Shown: piece by piece, positions 14,309 to 26,400 of the stretch
How positions within the stretch are numbered: the first letter of the stretch is position 1
Layout: each line of letters opens with the position of its first letter
Program-made: the position numbers and the translations under genes
From: Datnioides undecimradiatus
Lineage: Eukaryota; Chordata; Actinopteri; Lobotiformes; Datnioididae
DNA length: 64,000 nt
NCBI GenBank assembly: GCA_008933995.1
Contig: WARS01000013.1
Location: forward strand, 18,045,806-18,109,805
Direction of reading: 5' to 3'
The notes under the pieces: model-generated
Told to the model about the DNA's origin: nothing
The model's input: only the letters and a program-made list of their open reading frames with translations
Database searches by the model: none

Positions 14309-14341
<33 letters not shown>
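14309..14341. repeat. (AC)16 microsatellite
   Basis: Uninterrupted AC run followed by ATAGAGATAG. Confidence 0.97.
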
Positions 14342-14345
<4 letters not shown>

Positions 14346-16433
14346 GATAGTGGTTTGGGGTTATAAAATGATCCTCATTATCTTGTATCAGGTTGACGAG
14401 CTGTAGATTATAACAAAGTGGGCATTAGCTCTCATAATGTGGTCCATTCACAAAGAAGGGGGATTTGATGCCACATACTCCAAGATGCACTGGATTGTCT
14501 GAAATGAGCGTTTCTCTTTCTGTATTGCTCTTGGCACAAAATAGGAAGAAAATATGCAGCAGCTGTAAAAGGAAAAAAAAAAAAAAGTCCTCCCACAGAC
14601 AGGCTGGGGAAAAAAGTTCTTCAACAGATTTACTGTTCCACTTTATGAGCACTGAGGTTGCTGCCCAATAAATCCTTTATCATTGTGCTTTTATTAGGAG
14701 ATTTGATCTCAGCAGACAGATGGGGGGCAGCATTAAAAATCCTTCTGACTTCACTCTGGCTCTGCATTGTTTGAGCAGATGGGCACAGGAGTGTACAGAC
14801 CTACATTGATTATGTTGATGTGATGATGCCGGCGGTTGAGAGACGCTCACTCGTGTGGTGAGGCAATCGTGGCTCAAGCGCGAGTTTCCCCCGTCGGGTC
14901 TGAGAGCTCCCGCAGCTCGTGCCTGAGCTCCGGTGGGTTGTGGAGAGACACTATGCCTCACTGAGATATCTTCATCGGCTTTACCCTAATCATGTCAGTA
15001 GAAATCCGGCGTGCAGCTCTTTAGTCAGATGTTTGGCCATAAATACACATCTCCGAAATGAGCTATCATCACCGCCTAGCCACAATTACACAGCACTGTT
15101 CGCAAAGAGAAATTCATTCCCTCAGTGGAGGTCGATGTCATATTGATTGATAGGCACTAAATAAGTGGTTCTCTCTATTGTTTACAGCTGTAAAGGTTAA
15201 ATAAGGACTGCTGAGGTTTATGTTTCACGGTATGCTCTTTATATCAGGTGTCGCCCGCTCTCGTGAGCCCGATATCAGGGTTCAGACCATCAGTGTAAAA
15301 GAAAATCATTATTTCAGCACAGTTTGTACAGCCAATGAATGCCAAATAGAAATGTTGCCCATCTTCTGGGACAGCCTTGGTGCTGGTATAATACTATTAG
15401 AAAGGACAGATCTGTCATATAGAGCAAAATACAACAGGAACTCGTGTTTGTGACTGTTGAAAAGATTATTCAGCACAGGCTTATTAGATCACTGCTGAGC
15501 CATATTGACTGCCAAGATGTGAACTTGGGTACTTGTTTTCTATTGATGGTGTGGTCTGCAGAAGCTCTGAATCATAATAAAGGTCTGATGTCCTAGGTGT
15601 TAACACGCTATCACCACAATGTACAGTGCAAAGCTTGTCTAATAAGATCTAGACTTCAGTGTTTTGAAAGGAATCAATGCCCTCTGATCTAGTGAGTCCA
15701 CTGCTTTCTTCTGCAGGTTTTTGCATCTTAGGAAATAGTTAAAGCCAGTTCTGTTGTTCTACAGGCACACACTCACTCACATTCAGAGTGGAATTAGGAC
15801 AAAAATCCCATTTGATGTGGGCTTTAACAGTATTTTAATCTACAATATATTTTCTGTGCTGACGCAGGATGAAATATGCTGCTCTCCGCTCAAATACAAT
15901 CCAAATAAATCGATTCAAACAACAGCGGGAACACACCAGTAGTGTTTGTCCTTTCCTAACACTGTTCATGTATGTGTGTGTTCTTTAACTGTGAGGCAAC
16001 TCTGAGTACGCACACACAGACACCAGAGGTAAAGAGGGCAGGAGGAGAGGACTATGACCACATGGTCCCACAAAGCTAAACCTCATTCGATCCTTGCAGT
16101 AGTTATCCTGAACTGCTCCTTCACCGGCATGTAAGCATTTTTTAGTATAAGATTGATTGTGAAATAATGCCTAGTCAGCCTTACTTTTGGGAGGGGCGCT
16201 CACTGATAAGGAGGGGGAGAACCACAGAAGTGTAAGATGTGTTGCTGATGACGACCCTCTTCAGCTTTGGTAAAATGACCCAGCCACACAGGCAGCCTGT
16301 TACGGAGGCAATCAAGGAATCAGACTCCGGAGTCAGCATGGTGAGTCACTTTAAAAAGTGTTTGAAGGGTAGCGATTAGTGCTGCCCTTTTGCCCTCCTG
16401 CACAGCTGAATGGTTGGACTCATCAAGGAGAAC

Positions 16434-16469
16434 TATAATTGTCATTGTGCAAGCACAATGACAATTATA
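16434..16469. repeat. 36-bp near-perfect palindrome
   Basis: The 17-bp arms TATAATTGTCATTGTGC (16434-16450) and its exact reverse complement (16453-16469) are separated by AA. The CACAATGACAAT word also occurs in tails of common teleost repeats, so this may be a head-to-head repeat junction. A 2-nt loop is unlike a microRNA precursor. Confidence 0.9.
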
Positions 16470-19400
16470 ATTGCATCAAACTCAAATGGTCCGTTTGTAT
16501 TTTAAAGACTCACATATGCATTTACAAAGAATAAATGAGACAGAAATCAGATTTAAAAATATAAAATATCAGCAATAAAAAGAGAATGTAAGCACTATAC
16601 TTTCAAAATATATAAGCAATATAAACAAATTAAATAACAAGTTAAATGTTGGCTCCACATGTAAATTTTCAGCGTGCACAGCCATGATGATGTGTCTGCA
16701 GAGCCCGGTTTGAAAACTGTGATATGTGTGAATTAGATCATCTTCACCGTCACTTTACGGGCCACATCTTGCCAACATTCCCAGACTGGACCAACATGGC
16801 GACCGTGATATCTTTTAAAGCTCTGGAGTAAGAGGATCTTATGTTGGGATGATCTAGAATAAACCATTAAGCTCAACGTTAAACCAACTTTAACAAAGAA
16901 GCCTTTTGCAGTTCCAAATGACACCGATGAAGGCCGTGTGATCCGACTGAAAGCTCCATCGCAGTCATGTAAGTTGATATTTCATCTATACAAACACACA
17001 CTTACAGACAGAAATAGAAATATGAAGAGCTCATTTGTTAAGGTGGGTTGCAGTTTCTGTATGGAGCAACATTAAATCGATATTTCTTTTTGTTTTTATC
17101 TCTCATGGCTGCTGAAGCTCGCATTGACAAACATGCACCAACACCAGCTGCTGCCACCGTGTAGACAAACTGTCTTGATGTAAATTAATTACATGAATTA
17201 ATGGAGGCCCACATCATGTTCTTGGAAATGATCTATAAATGTTTGTATGTATGTAATATGTGGTCTGAGTTTTCGCATTTATGCATCTTTGTCTTCTTAG
17301 TATTTAGATGTTATTCTGTAAAGCACAAATGTGAGCGTGTAAATCATGATTTTTGTCGTTTACTCCAGTATAAGTTTGACACTGTGCAGATGGAGGAGAG
17401 TATTGAATAAGAAGTGGATTTAATGACTCACTTGAATTTGCCTCTTGGTGACTACAGCTCGGTGGCATAAATAAACACCAGTGAGCACAAGTGGCGATGA
17501 TACACTGCTATTTAAATCACGCATCTCCCTCAGTACTTCCGGATCACGAGCACAGGCACCACTGTAACGCCACAGAATTTGTGGTTTGAAAGGAAACGTG
17601 GCTTACTTCATCCTCTGCCTCACACATTGCCAGTGTTCTGCATGAAGCGTCTTGATTTCCTTTTCACAGTAAAGTGGCGGTTTCTTATCTGCAGATGTTC
17701 AACCCTTCCTCAACATATGGATCTGGTCACGGTATGGCGGTTTGGGTTGGCAGAGGGGTTGACTGTAGCGGAAGACGCTCATCTGGTTGGACCGAGATCT
17801 GAATGCGAGCGACCCCAGAGAAGCTTTCTTCGGAATTTTAGTTTTGTTTTTTAATAAATGAGAGTCACCAAAACTGAGGCTTTCATTTCACCCTCCTCCT
17901 CACATTTCCTCCAGCATCCCTAAAATACACTAATGGATTAGTGACGTCCTGTCTGCATTTTCAGGATACACTTCCACAATATATTAGGAAGGAGAAAACC
18001 TTCCGAGCAAACACCTTAAAAGCACCTTCAAAGCGAACCCTAACTTGTTTCTTTTTTACTCCATCACATCAAATGGCAATTTTATTTTATGGCTTTAAAG
18101 CCACCTTATACATCAGGTTTTTGCCCTTGCTTCTTGGGTGGAAACCTGAAAGCAATTTTCTTTTTACGATATACTTCATTTATCCCTCAAGGGGGAGATT
18201 CTCTGTGCTCCCTCCTCAGCAGCCCTGGAGCATGTACAGGTTAAGTATCAGGGCTCAAGAATACCTGGGGATATATAGCCAGAGGTGGTAAGAATACCAA
18301 AATATCCTGCTTGAGCTGAGGAACTGTTGCTTTGATGATATTGTATTAAATCTACTGTAATAAATGTGGAAAAGTCAAGTAAATGCCAGTCACCATCAGG
18401 AATGTACTTTCTACCACATGATCTGTATTTTTAGAAGCAAAAGAAGCAAAATCTGTGCACAATTAAGCGTTTAAACCATAAAAACTAAACTTGTGCAATG
18501 GTAATGATTCTATTATTGGTAAAAATATTATTACCCACTTGCCTCCCTATTAACTCAATGTGCATATTTGGCATCTAGCAATCTGGCCATAGCACTGGAT
18601 TTAAATAAGATGGTGAATAGCTTTGCACAGAAACTGGTGAGCTGATGTCAGAGGGGAGGCAGACGAAGATGAAGTGGAGCCAGGATGAAGGAATGAGAAC
18701 CAGAGCTGATTCAAACAGACTTCTATCACAAAGTGTGATGGAAAGCAATACACAGTCAATGCAAAGGTCTTAATATTAAAAAAAAAAAAGGTATGGAAAA
18801 GGCGGATAATGTTGGAAAAACTACTTTTTGTGACATTTTTCCTGCTACCAAAGAGAAACTGATCATTCTCTGAGCTACGTTGTTATGAGGTGATCTAAAC
18901 CTGAGCAAACAGGAATCCTCCTCTATTCATTTGCGCCTTGTGTGAGGTTGGCTCATATCCTTAATCCACGCTGCGCAATACTTGTCTGGGAAGCAGACAT
19001 AGCTCGTTTTTCACTGCCGCACATGCAAGAACTAACTTTGTGTTGAGCGTTATTACTGTTACAATCAGCCACTCCCTCCCTGGAACTACATGTCACGTTA
19101 GCGACAGATGGCCATTTTTAGGTGAGGATTAAAATAAGGGGCACAGACAAGTAAAAATTCACCTTTTATAGGCACTTTTACTGGCTTTCAACATGTTTTT
19201 ACCCTTTGAAGCACTGAAAATGTATATGTTTATGTATTCCTCCTGCTGTGCGTGCATCCGCATTTGTTTATAGCCTTACTTCAGGGGCATGGACGCAGAC
19301 ATCATGGCAGACCTTACAAAGTTGTTTCTTTTGCACGGGATCACATGACTCCCTTAACTCAAACTTTCTCGAACTTAATAAAATTTGTCAAAAAAATACT

Positions 19401-20085
19401 AAAAGCAGCAGTTCATGCCCTCTGTGCACATCTATAAAATACTGAATCCCATACATATTTTCCTGTAGTTCAACTCAACTCTCCCGATCTGATAAAAACC
19501 CATGTCAAATTTTAAAACCACAAAGATTAATTAATATACCGCAAAGGTAAAGAAGGAAAATACATTCCAAAATAAGATATCAAACACTTCAGAGCACCAA
19601 GACCTAAAGAGGTTGATACAGCATTACTGACTGACCCAGAGGGACATGTCTACATTCCTCAGTGAGTTATCTCATCATTAAAGTGCCTTTAAAACAAATG
19701 TGAGCATCAGCTATTCTCTTCGGTGAACCTGCGCGTCTGTATAGATGATCAGTGGCGACAGAGGAATGTAGTCATTGGTTGGAGCTTTTAGATGGCGCAT
19801 TAGTGGACTCCTAACCGGCCTCTGGAGGGGTGCGTGATTGAAAGCTGTTGTCAATATGAGGGCTCCCTCATGTCATGTGTCACTGCACTGTGGAGCCTTC
19901 CTCTGCTACGAACACACACTCGCCGGGACATCGCAATCAATAGTCTGCCGTCTCCGATGCAAACACACTTCCTGTTATCTGATAGTGTAAAGCAGCTGAG
20001 GACTGAACTGGCATACTTGCGCGTTTGTGGATGAATAGCATCAATAACGAACACAAACAGCCGGAAAATAGATAACTTTAACAAT

Positions 20086-20091
20086 TTTATT
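20086..20091 (-). terminator. candidate distal poly(A) signal AATAAA of rybp
   Basis: Canonical hexamer on the minus strand (TTTATT on plus), about 3.1 kb past the stop. It is chosen because it closes the A/T-rich UTR-like block. The proximal hexamers at 20878, 21535 and 21669 are alternatives. Confidence 0.4.
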
Positions 20092-22498
20092 TGTGAAAAA
20101 CTACAAGCAAAATTCATAAATAGACATTTCTATTTGAAGCGGAGGAAAATGATCAGGTTAGCCTATAAGCGCAAAGTCGTGCACATGCCAGAAACATGTA
20201 TTATTTTAACATTATAAGCTAGACAAGGAGCCGTGATCCGCTGAAAATGCTGCGTACATTTCCACACCAGGAACATAATGTGACCATTTCACAAGGGGAA
20301 ACAATGACACATCAGCTATAAGTTAAAAAAAAAAAAGAAAAACTAAAACTGGATTAAACAAAGAATGGATTATTGTACTGTCCCTAAAACTTTTTTTTTC
20401 ACTTTTTTTTTTAAAACCGAGCAATAACTTTAAAAGCATTGTACAAGACATTGTTATAGGAAGAAATGAGTTTGTATAATACACTTAATTGGAAATTCAC
20501 GGTTAAGGTTATACAGTCAGTAAACAAGCCTTCTATATTTGGGTCTCTGACAAACAAAGCTAAAAAATGTAACCATCTTTACACAGTAAATTAAGGTTAC
20601 TGGTCGCACACAAGAACAGAACTGCTTGCGCGGAAAGGAAACAGGAAACAAAAGACTTCAGCTCCAATGCCATTATTCATAGTGTTTGCTTTTGCACCTT
20701 TTTAAAATTCTATATACAAGCAATAATTCATATACTCAGCAAATGGCCATTTGTCAATAATTTAACAATGAATCCTTTCTGTTGGAGTACTCAGTCAAGT
20801 GAATGTGGTTGCAGATAAGGCAGGTGAAAAGATGGCTTTTTAGGCCCATTTCTAATAGATTGCATTACAAAGCAGGCTTTTATTCTCAGTAAAAATTGGA
20901 CAAAGCATTATTCCCCTCTGACCCAACAGTCCCCCCCCCCCCTTTTTTTTTTAAATTCTATTCACATTGCTTTTCCTCACTTTGAACACTGATTCCATAT
21001 TTGTATGCAATAAAGTACATAATTACATATTAACCATAGCTTAAGAGCAGGAAAAAAAAAATGTATGAACACATATCTCTTGGGCTTCAAACATTGCTTA
21101 CGACACACATGTGATTATCATCCCTACGTGTGAAACCGCAACGCGTTTTTAGTCGACATCGTTCAAAACCTGCCCCTCAGATCCAGAGGTTTTTGGGACC
21201 GGTTGACCTCACCTAACCTGGGTTTAGTTGCTCAGGGAGCGGCTCAATTGGTGAGTTGGGGCCTCTGTCGGAGCTACGTGCACTGTGGTAGTCGAGCAGA
21301 GCGAAGAGGGGGTGTACCAAAGCCAAAGGCTTCGGCCCAGCAGTCCCAGACCTCTTCTCTATTCCCCACCTGCACCCAGTCTGCGTCTCATCACCTGCAC
21401 AGTGAGGCAAAGTCCAGCATTGGGTGTGGAGCCAAAAGAGTTCTTCGCCTCGGCTCACAGTTCTCTGCCTCAGTTTAGCCGTGCACAGAGACAAGTGGAC
21501 AATAAGAACACCATTTACATGGATTATATTAGTCTTTATTTAAACTGTTATTCATCTCACACATTAGATAATTGCATTTTTCAAATTGTTATTTATCTGT
21601 CTATTTATCATGTCATTATGAAATTCCTTTGGTCCTTCAATAAATAAAACTAAGATATCATATACACATTTATTCTTTATACAATTTCATACAGTTAAAA
21701 GGGAAGTTATGTCGGTCTAGTATCAGCTAAGGTGAAAGTGAATTAAAACCCTTAAATAAGCCTTGCTGTTCTAAAAATTGAAAGAGCGATTGTTTTCTAT
21801 TAACTACCGCAGTTTTTTTTGCCTTCAATGACAGGAGTCTTAAATTAATAATAAAAAATAAAAAAATAAGTCGATTTGAATTGTCAATCCTTGCAAATTG
21901 TTCACGTCTTTGCACTTGTTTTCAGGTTGAGAGGATGAAGCTTCAAAGGTTGTCTTCAGGACCACAATAAAAAAGGAGAAGGAAAAAAGAAAAATCGATT
22001 CACAACAGCTTGACACAACAGGCCTATTTTACAGCTCAACGTGGTTTTACCAAGTGGAACTGTGTGTAACCATCCTTCAGTCACAACAGAAGAAACTCTG
22101 GCTCGGGAGCTGAGAGGACAGCTCTCTCTTTGGCCAGAAAACTCAATATCCAAGTACGGAATGCAGAAAATATCAACAGCTTTTAGTGTTTTACACAACA
22201 GCCTACACTGTACAGTTAAGGACATAAGATACTGTATAAGAGATTTGCTATAGCGTACTAAATTATAGACAATCTAGTTGAAAAAGTCTGGTGTGTGAAC
22301 CTCAGGTGACCTTCTTCTGATGCAATTTGACCTGTACAGAACAAGTATAAGGACCTGACGAAGGTCCCGACAGTGTTCAGAGTGAGACAGTGTTGTTGAG
22401 AAAAGTGAATGAGAATTTGATTCATCAGCACTTTGTCACATTGAGTGAATGGGCAATCCCAGATCTGCAAAACCGCTTCACAGTGTATCTAGCACCAG

Positions 22499-22533
22499 TG
22501 TGTGTGTCTGTGTGAGTGTGTGTGTCTGTGTGA

Positions 22534-22578
<45 letters not shown>
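22499..22578. repeat. (TG)n microsatellite in rybp 3' UTR
   Basis: About 80 bp of TG with TC and AG interruptions in its first half and a pure run in its second half. It would be (CA)n in the rybp transcript, if the UTR extent is right. Confidence 0.95.
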
Positions 22579-22579
<1 letters not shown>

Positions 22580-23186
22580 CTCGAGTCTTTTCCTATCATT
22601 TTCAAACGGTAATAAAAACACTGAAGGAATGATCGATCGGCAGAGCTACACAGCAAAGCTTCAACATAAAAAGGAGAACATCAAAGTATACAGGTGCAAC
22701 AGGTAATAAATAAGGGTAATAATAGTTTAAAGTTATTGAAATGATGGTGGTTATTGTGCCCAGCGGAGAATTCTTCTTTACAAAAAACAAAAAAAAAAGA
22801 AAAACAAAACCAAAAAGTCGACTTGGCCTCACATCCACATACGAATATAAAACAATACATACAAGTGTCTGGATGCTACCACAGGGGAGTTTGGGGTTCG
22901 GGGCGTTATTCCTTGTAGCCCAGCTCTCCTCGCCTGTTCCATGGGTGTAACCACGAGGGAAGTTCCACCAGGAGGGCGTTTGTTTCCCCAGCAGGCGCAC
23001 TGTACTGTTCCTCTCAGCCAGCCAGCTCCTCTCAGCATCCAGGGTTGGTCATGGAATGGAGGCAGGGCAGCAATGGGAAAGGTGAAATCTCTCCCCGTAT
23101 GGGATCCATAGTGTCCAGAAACGTGGGGAAAAGGGGGAATGGAGCGGGGTGAGGACGGGTCGGGGTGGGGTCAAAGGGACGGGACC

Positions 23187-23436
23187 TCAGAACGACTCGT
23201 CGTGCCCCACAGACAGATCCCCTTTAGGCGTGGAGGCGCGCGACGAGCCCTTGTCCATGCTCTCGGAGCCGGAGCTCTGGTGCTGTTGTTCGGAGCCCGC
23301 GCTGGACGTGATGGTGGACGAGGACGTGGAGGAGGAGCGGGTCTTCTCCTTAAAGTCTGTTATGATCACTGTCACATTCCCTACGGTGATAGCCAACTGC
23401 TGGGCGGTGCTCCGGTCAATGTTCTTCAGTTTAGGC
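23187..23436 (-). CDS. rybp: rybp terminal coding exon, RING1/YY1-binding C-terminus
   Basis: 250 nt after the acceptor CTCTCAG, encoding residues 187-268 and a TGA stop at 23189-23187. It holds the [20 protein letters not shown] and [11 protein letters not shown] segments. In RYBP/YAF2 structures these form the beta-hairpin region that docks on the RING1B C-terminal domain. A Ser/Thr-rich tail follows and ends DESF. This exon is nearly identical to human RYBP, which makes it the firmest identification in the window. Confidence 0.97.
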
Positions 23437-26400
23437 CTGAGAGGCACAGACAACGGGAAAAAAAACCAACCAAACAAACATTAATAAGCAGAAATGGCAA
23501 CCACGATATGTGTGTCTCAGCAACAACAAGGGGGAGGCTGCCAGCACTGTGGGGGCGGTTACACTAAATTGCTCAATTCATCGGGTGACACATGAACAGT
23601 CAGAACAAGTGTATATAAAGTGAGTGTGGGTGTTTAGTGTAAAAGATCATTTGTGATTCATTTGAGGTTTCCCACTAGCCTTGTGCTGCAGGACTTTTTT
23701 TTTTCTAAAAAGGAAGTGCAGTGTGTAGTCATAGATGTGAAACCATGTGTTCTGACAAAGAGACACGGAGTGTGTGAGAGCGTGCTACACACCTGGAAAT
23801 GTGAGAGTTCTTGTTGGTCTTGGTTGCTGATTTTCCAGACTGTATGCTGTGTTTGTCGCTGGGTGGGCTCTGATGGTTGTCTGATTTGGGTCTGGAGAAA
23901 AAGAAATACGCACACCTGTGAGGACGATACCAGCACAGTCAGAGTCCGCAGACACGAGTAGAGCCCCGACATGTGCACTGACCTGGTCTTTTTGCTGCCG
24001 GGCTTCTTCGTGATGGCTGGGCTGATGTCCTTCTCTGTGTCGGGTTTGTCTTTGATTGGCTGTTCCTTGTCGCTCTTTTCCTTCTCAGGAGTGTCTCCCT
24101 CTGGTCTAACTCTCTCTGGACGCTCACCCTCTGGACGTCCCTCTCCATTGGCACGCTCACCATCACCATCCGGGCGCTCCTTGTCTGTGCGCTCGCTCCT
24201 CTCCCTCCGCTCCTTCTTGGGTGGGGGAGGCATCGGGTACTGCTGAGCCACCTGCTGGGCGACCAGCTGGGAGTTGATCCTGGGTTTCCTGTGGAGGAGA
24301 TCCAAGGCACAAACATGGATTAGCCTCGTAGCGGAGCTGTGAGCTGACTCTGGCTACACACCAATGTAGTTGCACTACGACTGACAAAGAGAGGTGACTG
24401 AACCAAGAGGCCGGCGAGGGAAAAGGGCTGCTGCTCCCAGCTGCTACAGAGGTAGGTTTACGCAAACCGCTTCCTGGTGGAGCAGCTCTGTTTTGAGGGC
24501 TAATCTCATTAGCTCTCAGCTGTAATAAAATGAATGCACAGGATCACAAGGTGGGACATTTGCAGCACGTCACTTAGGTCCTCTAATCTGATTACTGCAG
24601 GGTTGGCCCCATTTGTCACAGACCGAGATTCAGTTGGACATGGTGTAGCTGCTTCGCTCGCTAAACTCAACAGAAACCATAGAGCCAGCTACTCTGTCCC
24701 CTGATGGATTCATTTTCAATCACAAGCACAAACCGTAACCACTTTTAGAGTTGGATCACTCTCGTTCAGCAAGAACAGTAAAAGCGAGTACACGTTAGGT
24801 GCGACATTCAAAGAATCCCACTGATGCCCTAAAAGGGGCAGTTCACACAAAGCCCATCCCTTTCTGAACACACATTTTCCACTGTGGTGTGTCACCGCTA
24901 AACAGTTACAAACATGCATGCAGCGAGGGGCAGCATCTTGCTCCATCGGCTGTGCAGATGAAAAGGGCCTGAACTTTCTGAGGCAAAATGCTAACCCGAA
25001 GTCAGGCGGCCTGAGCCAACACACACACCTGCAGCATAATGGACACCAGCTGGCAGCATCTGGGGGAAGCAGAGAACCTCGGGGGAGAGGGAGGGATGAC
25101 TGCAGCCTTCCAGAGACTCCGGCTCAGCCGAGACCAAACTGCAGCCAGCAACATGGATAATCACAGGCCAGCACTGGGCAAGCATGGTGAGGAGTAAACC
25201 ACAAGTACACTCACACACACAAACATGCACTTGAAAAGCTTAGCGTGCAAACAAACAGCCTGGCACGGCTCAATGGCTGCTCAGGAGGCCTTTCAACAGG
25301 AACACAACAAGTTATACTAGCTAGCTGTGTATACCCAACTCTTCCAAACCCAATTCTAGTCTTGGCAGGAAGAGTTTTTGTGATATCTCGGGAGTGGACA
25401 GGAGGTCCCTTGATCCTCAGGATTGCTTTTGGAGACCTGTGGTCAAATAGGCAGTCTTGCAAGCTGCAGAGATTCTGTCAGTCTAAGCATCAGGCCAGAT
25501 AAACAAGTGTTACTGCTGGAAAATGAAGCTCCGACAGTGAAAACAAATGTTTTTAGCTTTGCCATGAGAAGTGGCTTTAGTGACACGGCTGCAAGAATGA
25601 ATGCATGTGGCAAAAACAGAAGAAGTCCAATAGTGTGTCAGACTGATGACGCTGATTTCAGTGGCTTGCTGTGGAGAGTGGTTTTTAGACAGCTGCTTAA
25701 GTGGTTAGCCTCAGGGTTTCAATTTGGCAGCATCATATTGCCAGTCCAGTTACTCTCTTTTCTGCATCCCCGCGCGTCTTTCACAATTGACACTCCGCTC
25801 TCTAAGTCTCTCTATCTTTTAGTTGCCATGCACTTTTAAACTCTTAACCGTCCAGTTCTTTAACAACTTTTTCTCTACCACTGCAGCAAGCTCAATTAGT
25901 CTCCTCCTGCTGTTACAGACAGACTCCTTGATAGGGGGTTGGGGGCTGTGCAGCCGATCAGAATGCAATCAATTGGGGCATAATAGAGCATCATGTCGTA
26001 ATGCTCGCACCACACTCCAATCAATACACAGGCAGTGGTGATTGCTGAGGAGCCCTGGGCTGTTGATCTAGCATCCCGTAGTTCTTGGTTCTCGGGAGCC
26101 TGGGGCTTTTTCTACCTGCTGCCTTTGTGTGAGGCACCCTCTGGGGGCCTTCCAGGTTGAGAGAGTTAAAAGCTAACATGCGAGTGAGATTTTCTTCCAA
26201 CCCCATCATCAGTCCATCAGTGCCAACCCTGTCCTGTTCCCATCAAATTGATTCCAATTCCATTTCAATCTAAATTAATTACTTCCCATGTTGAGCATTA
26301 GAGCTCCTATTCATAGGAGCTAAGGTAAGTCTACCCATGCTCTGTAATGCTTTTAAATGCTTAAGTAATTAAGATGATAATTAATTAATTAGGAATTGAT

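Larger units (their letters stand above)
1..20065. other. Noncoding region downstream of rybp
   Basis: No coding exon recognised on either strand. In mammals the next genes on this side are PROK2, GPR27 and EIF4E3; none of their protein signatures appears here. Contents: teleost-type repeat copies (921-990, 4750-4890, 9320-9625, 10165-10320), microsatellites (3464-3482, 7403-7432, 14309-14341), a GCN triplet repeat (11702-11777), a near-perfect palindrome (16434-16469), and AT-rich homeobox-motif blocks that could be conserved enhancers (5955-6075, 13610-13815). Confidence 0.75.
20066..23186 (-). other. rybp: rybp 3' UTR (probable extent)
   Basis: About 3.1 kb downstream of the rybp stop with no coding signal, rich in A/T runs and ATTTA-like words. 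Mammalian RYBP mRNAs also have a multi-kilobase 3' UTR. AATAAA hexamers on the minus strand lie at 21674-21669, 21540-21535, 20883-20878 and 20091-20086; the last is taken as the most distal end. It contains a (CA)n tract in the sense strand (22499-22578) and a 12-base C/G run (20931-20942). The true 3' end is inferred. Confidence 0.55.

Noticed and set aside
1-20065. Exons of prok2, gpr27 or eif4e3 expected on this side from mammalian synteny
   Set aside because: None of their protein signatures could be seen in any frame.
24163-24465. Minus-strand ORF overlapping rybp exon 3
   Set aside because: A shadow frame of the true exon; the correct frame is fixed by the QLVAQQ block and by splice phase.
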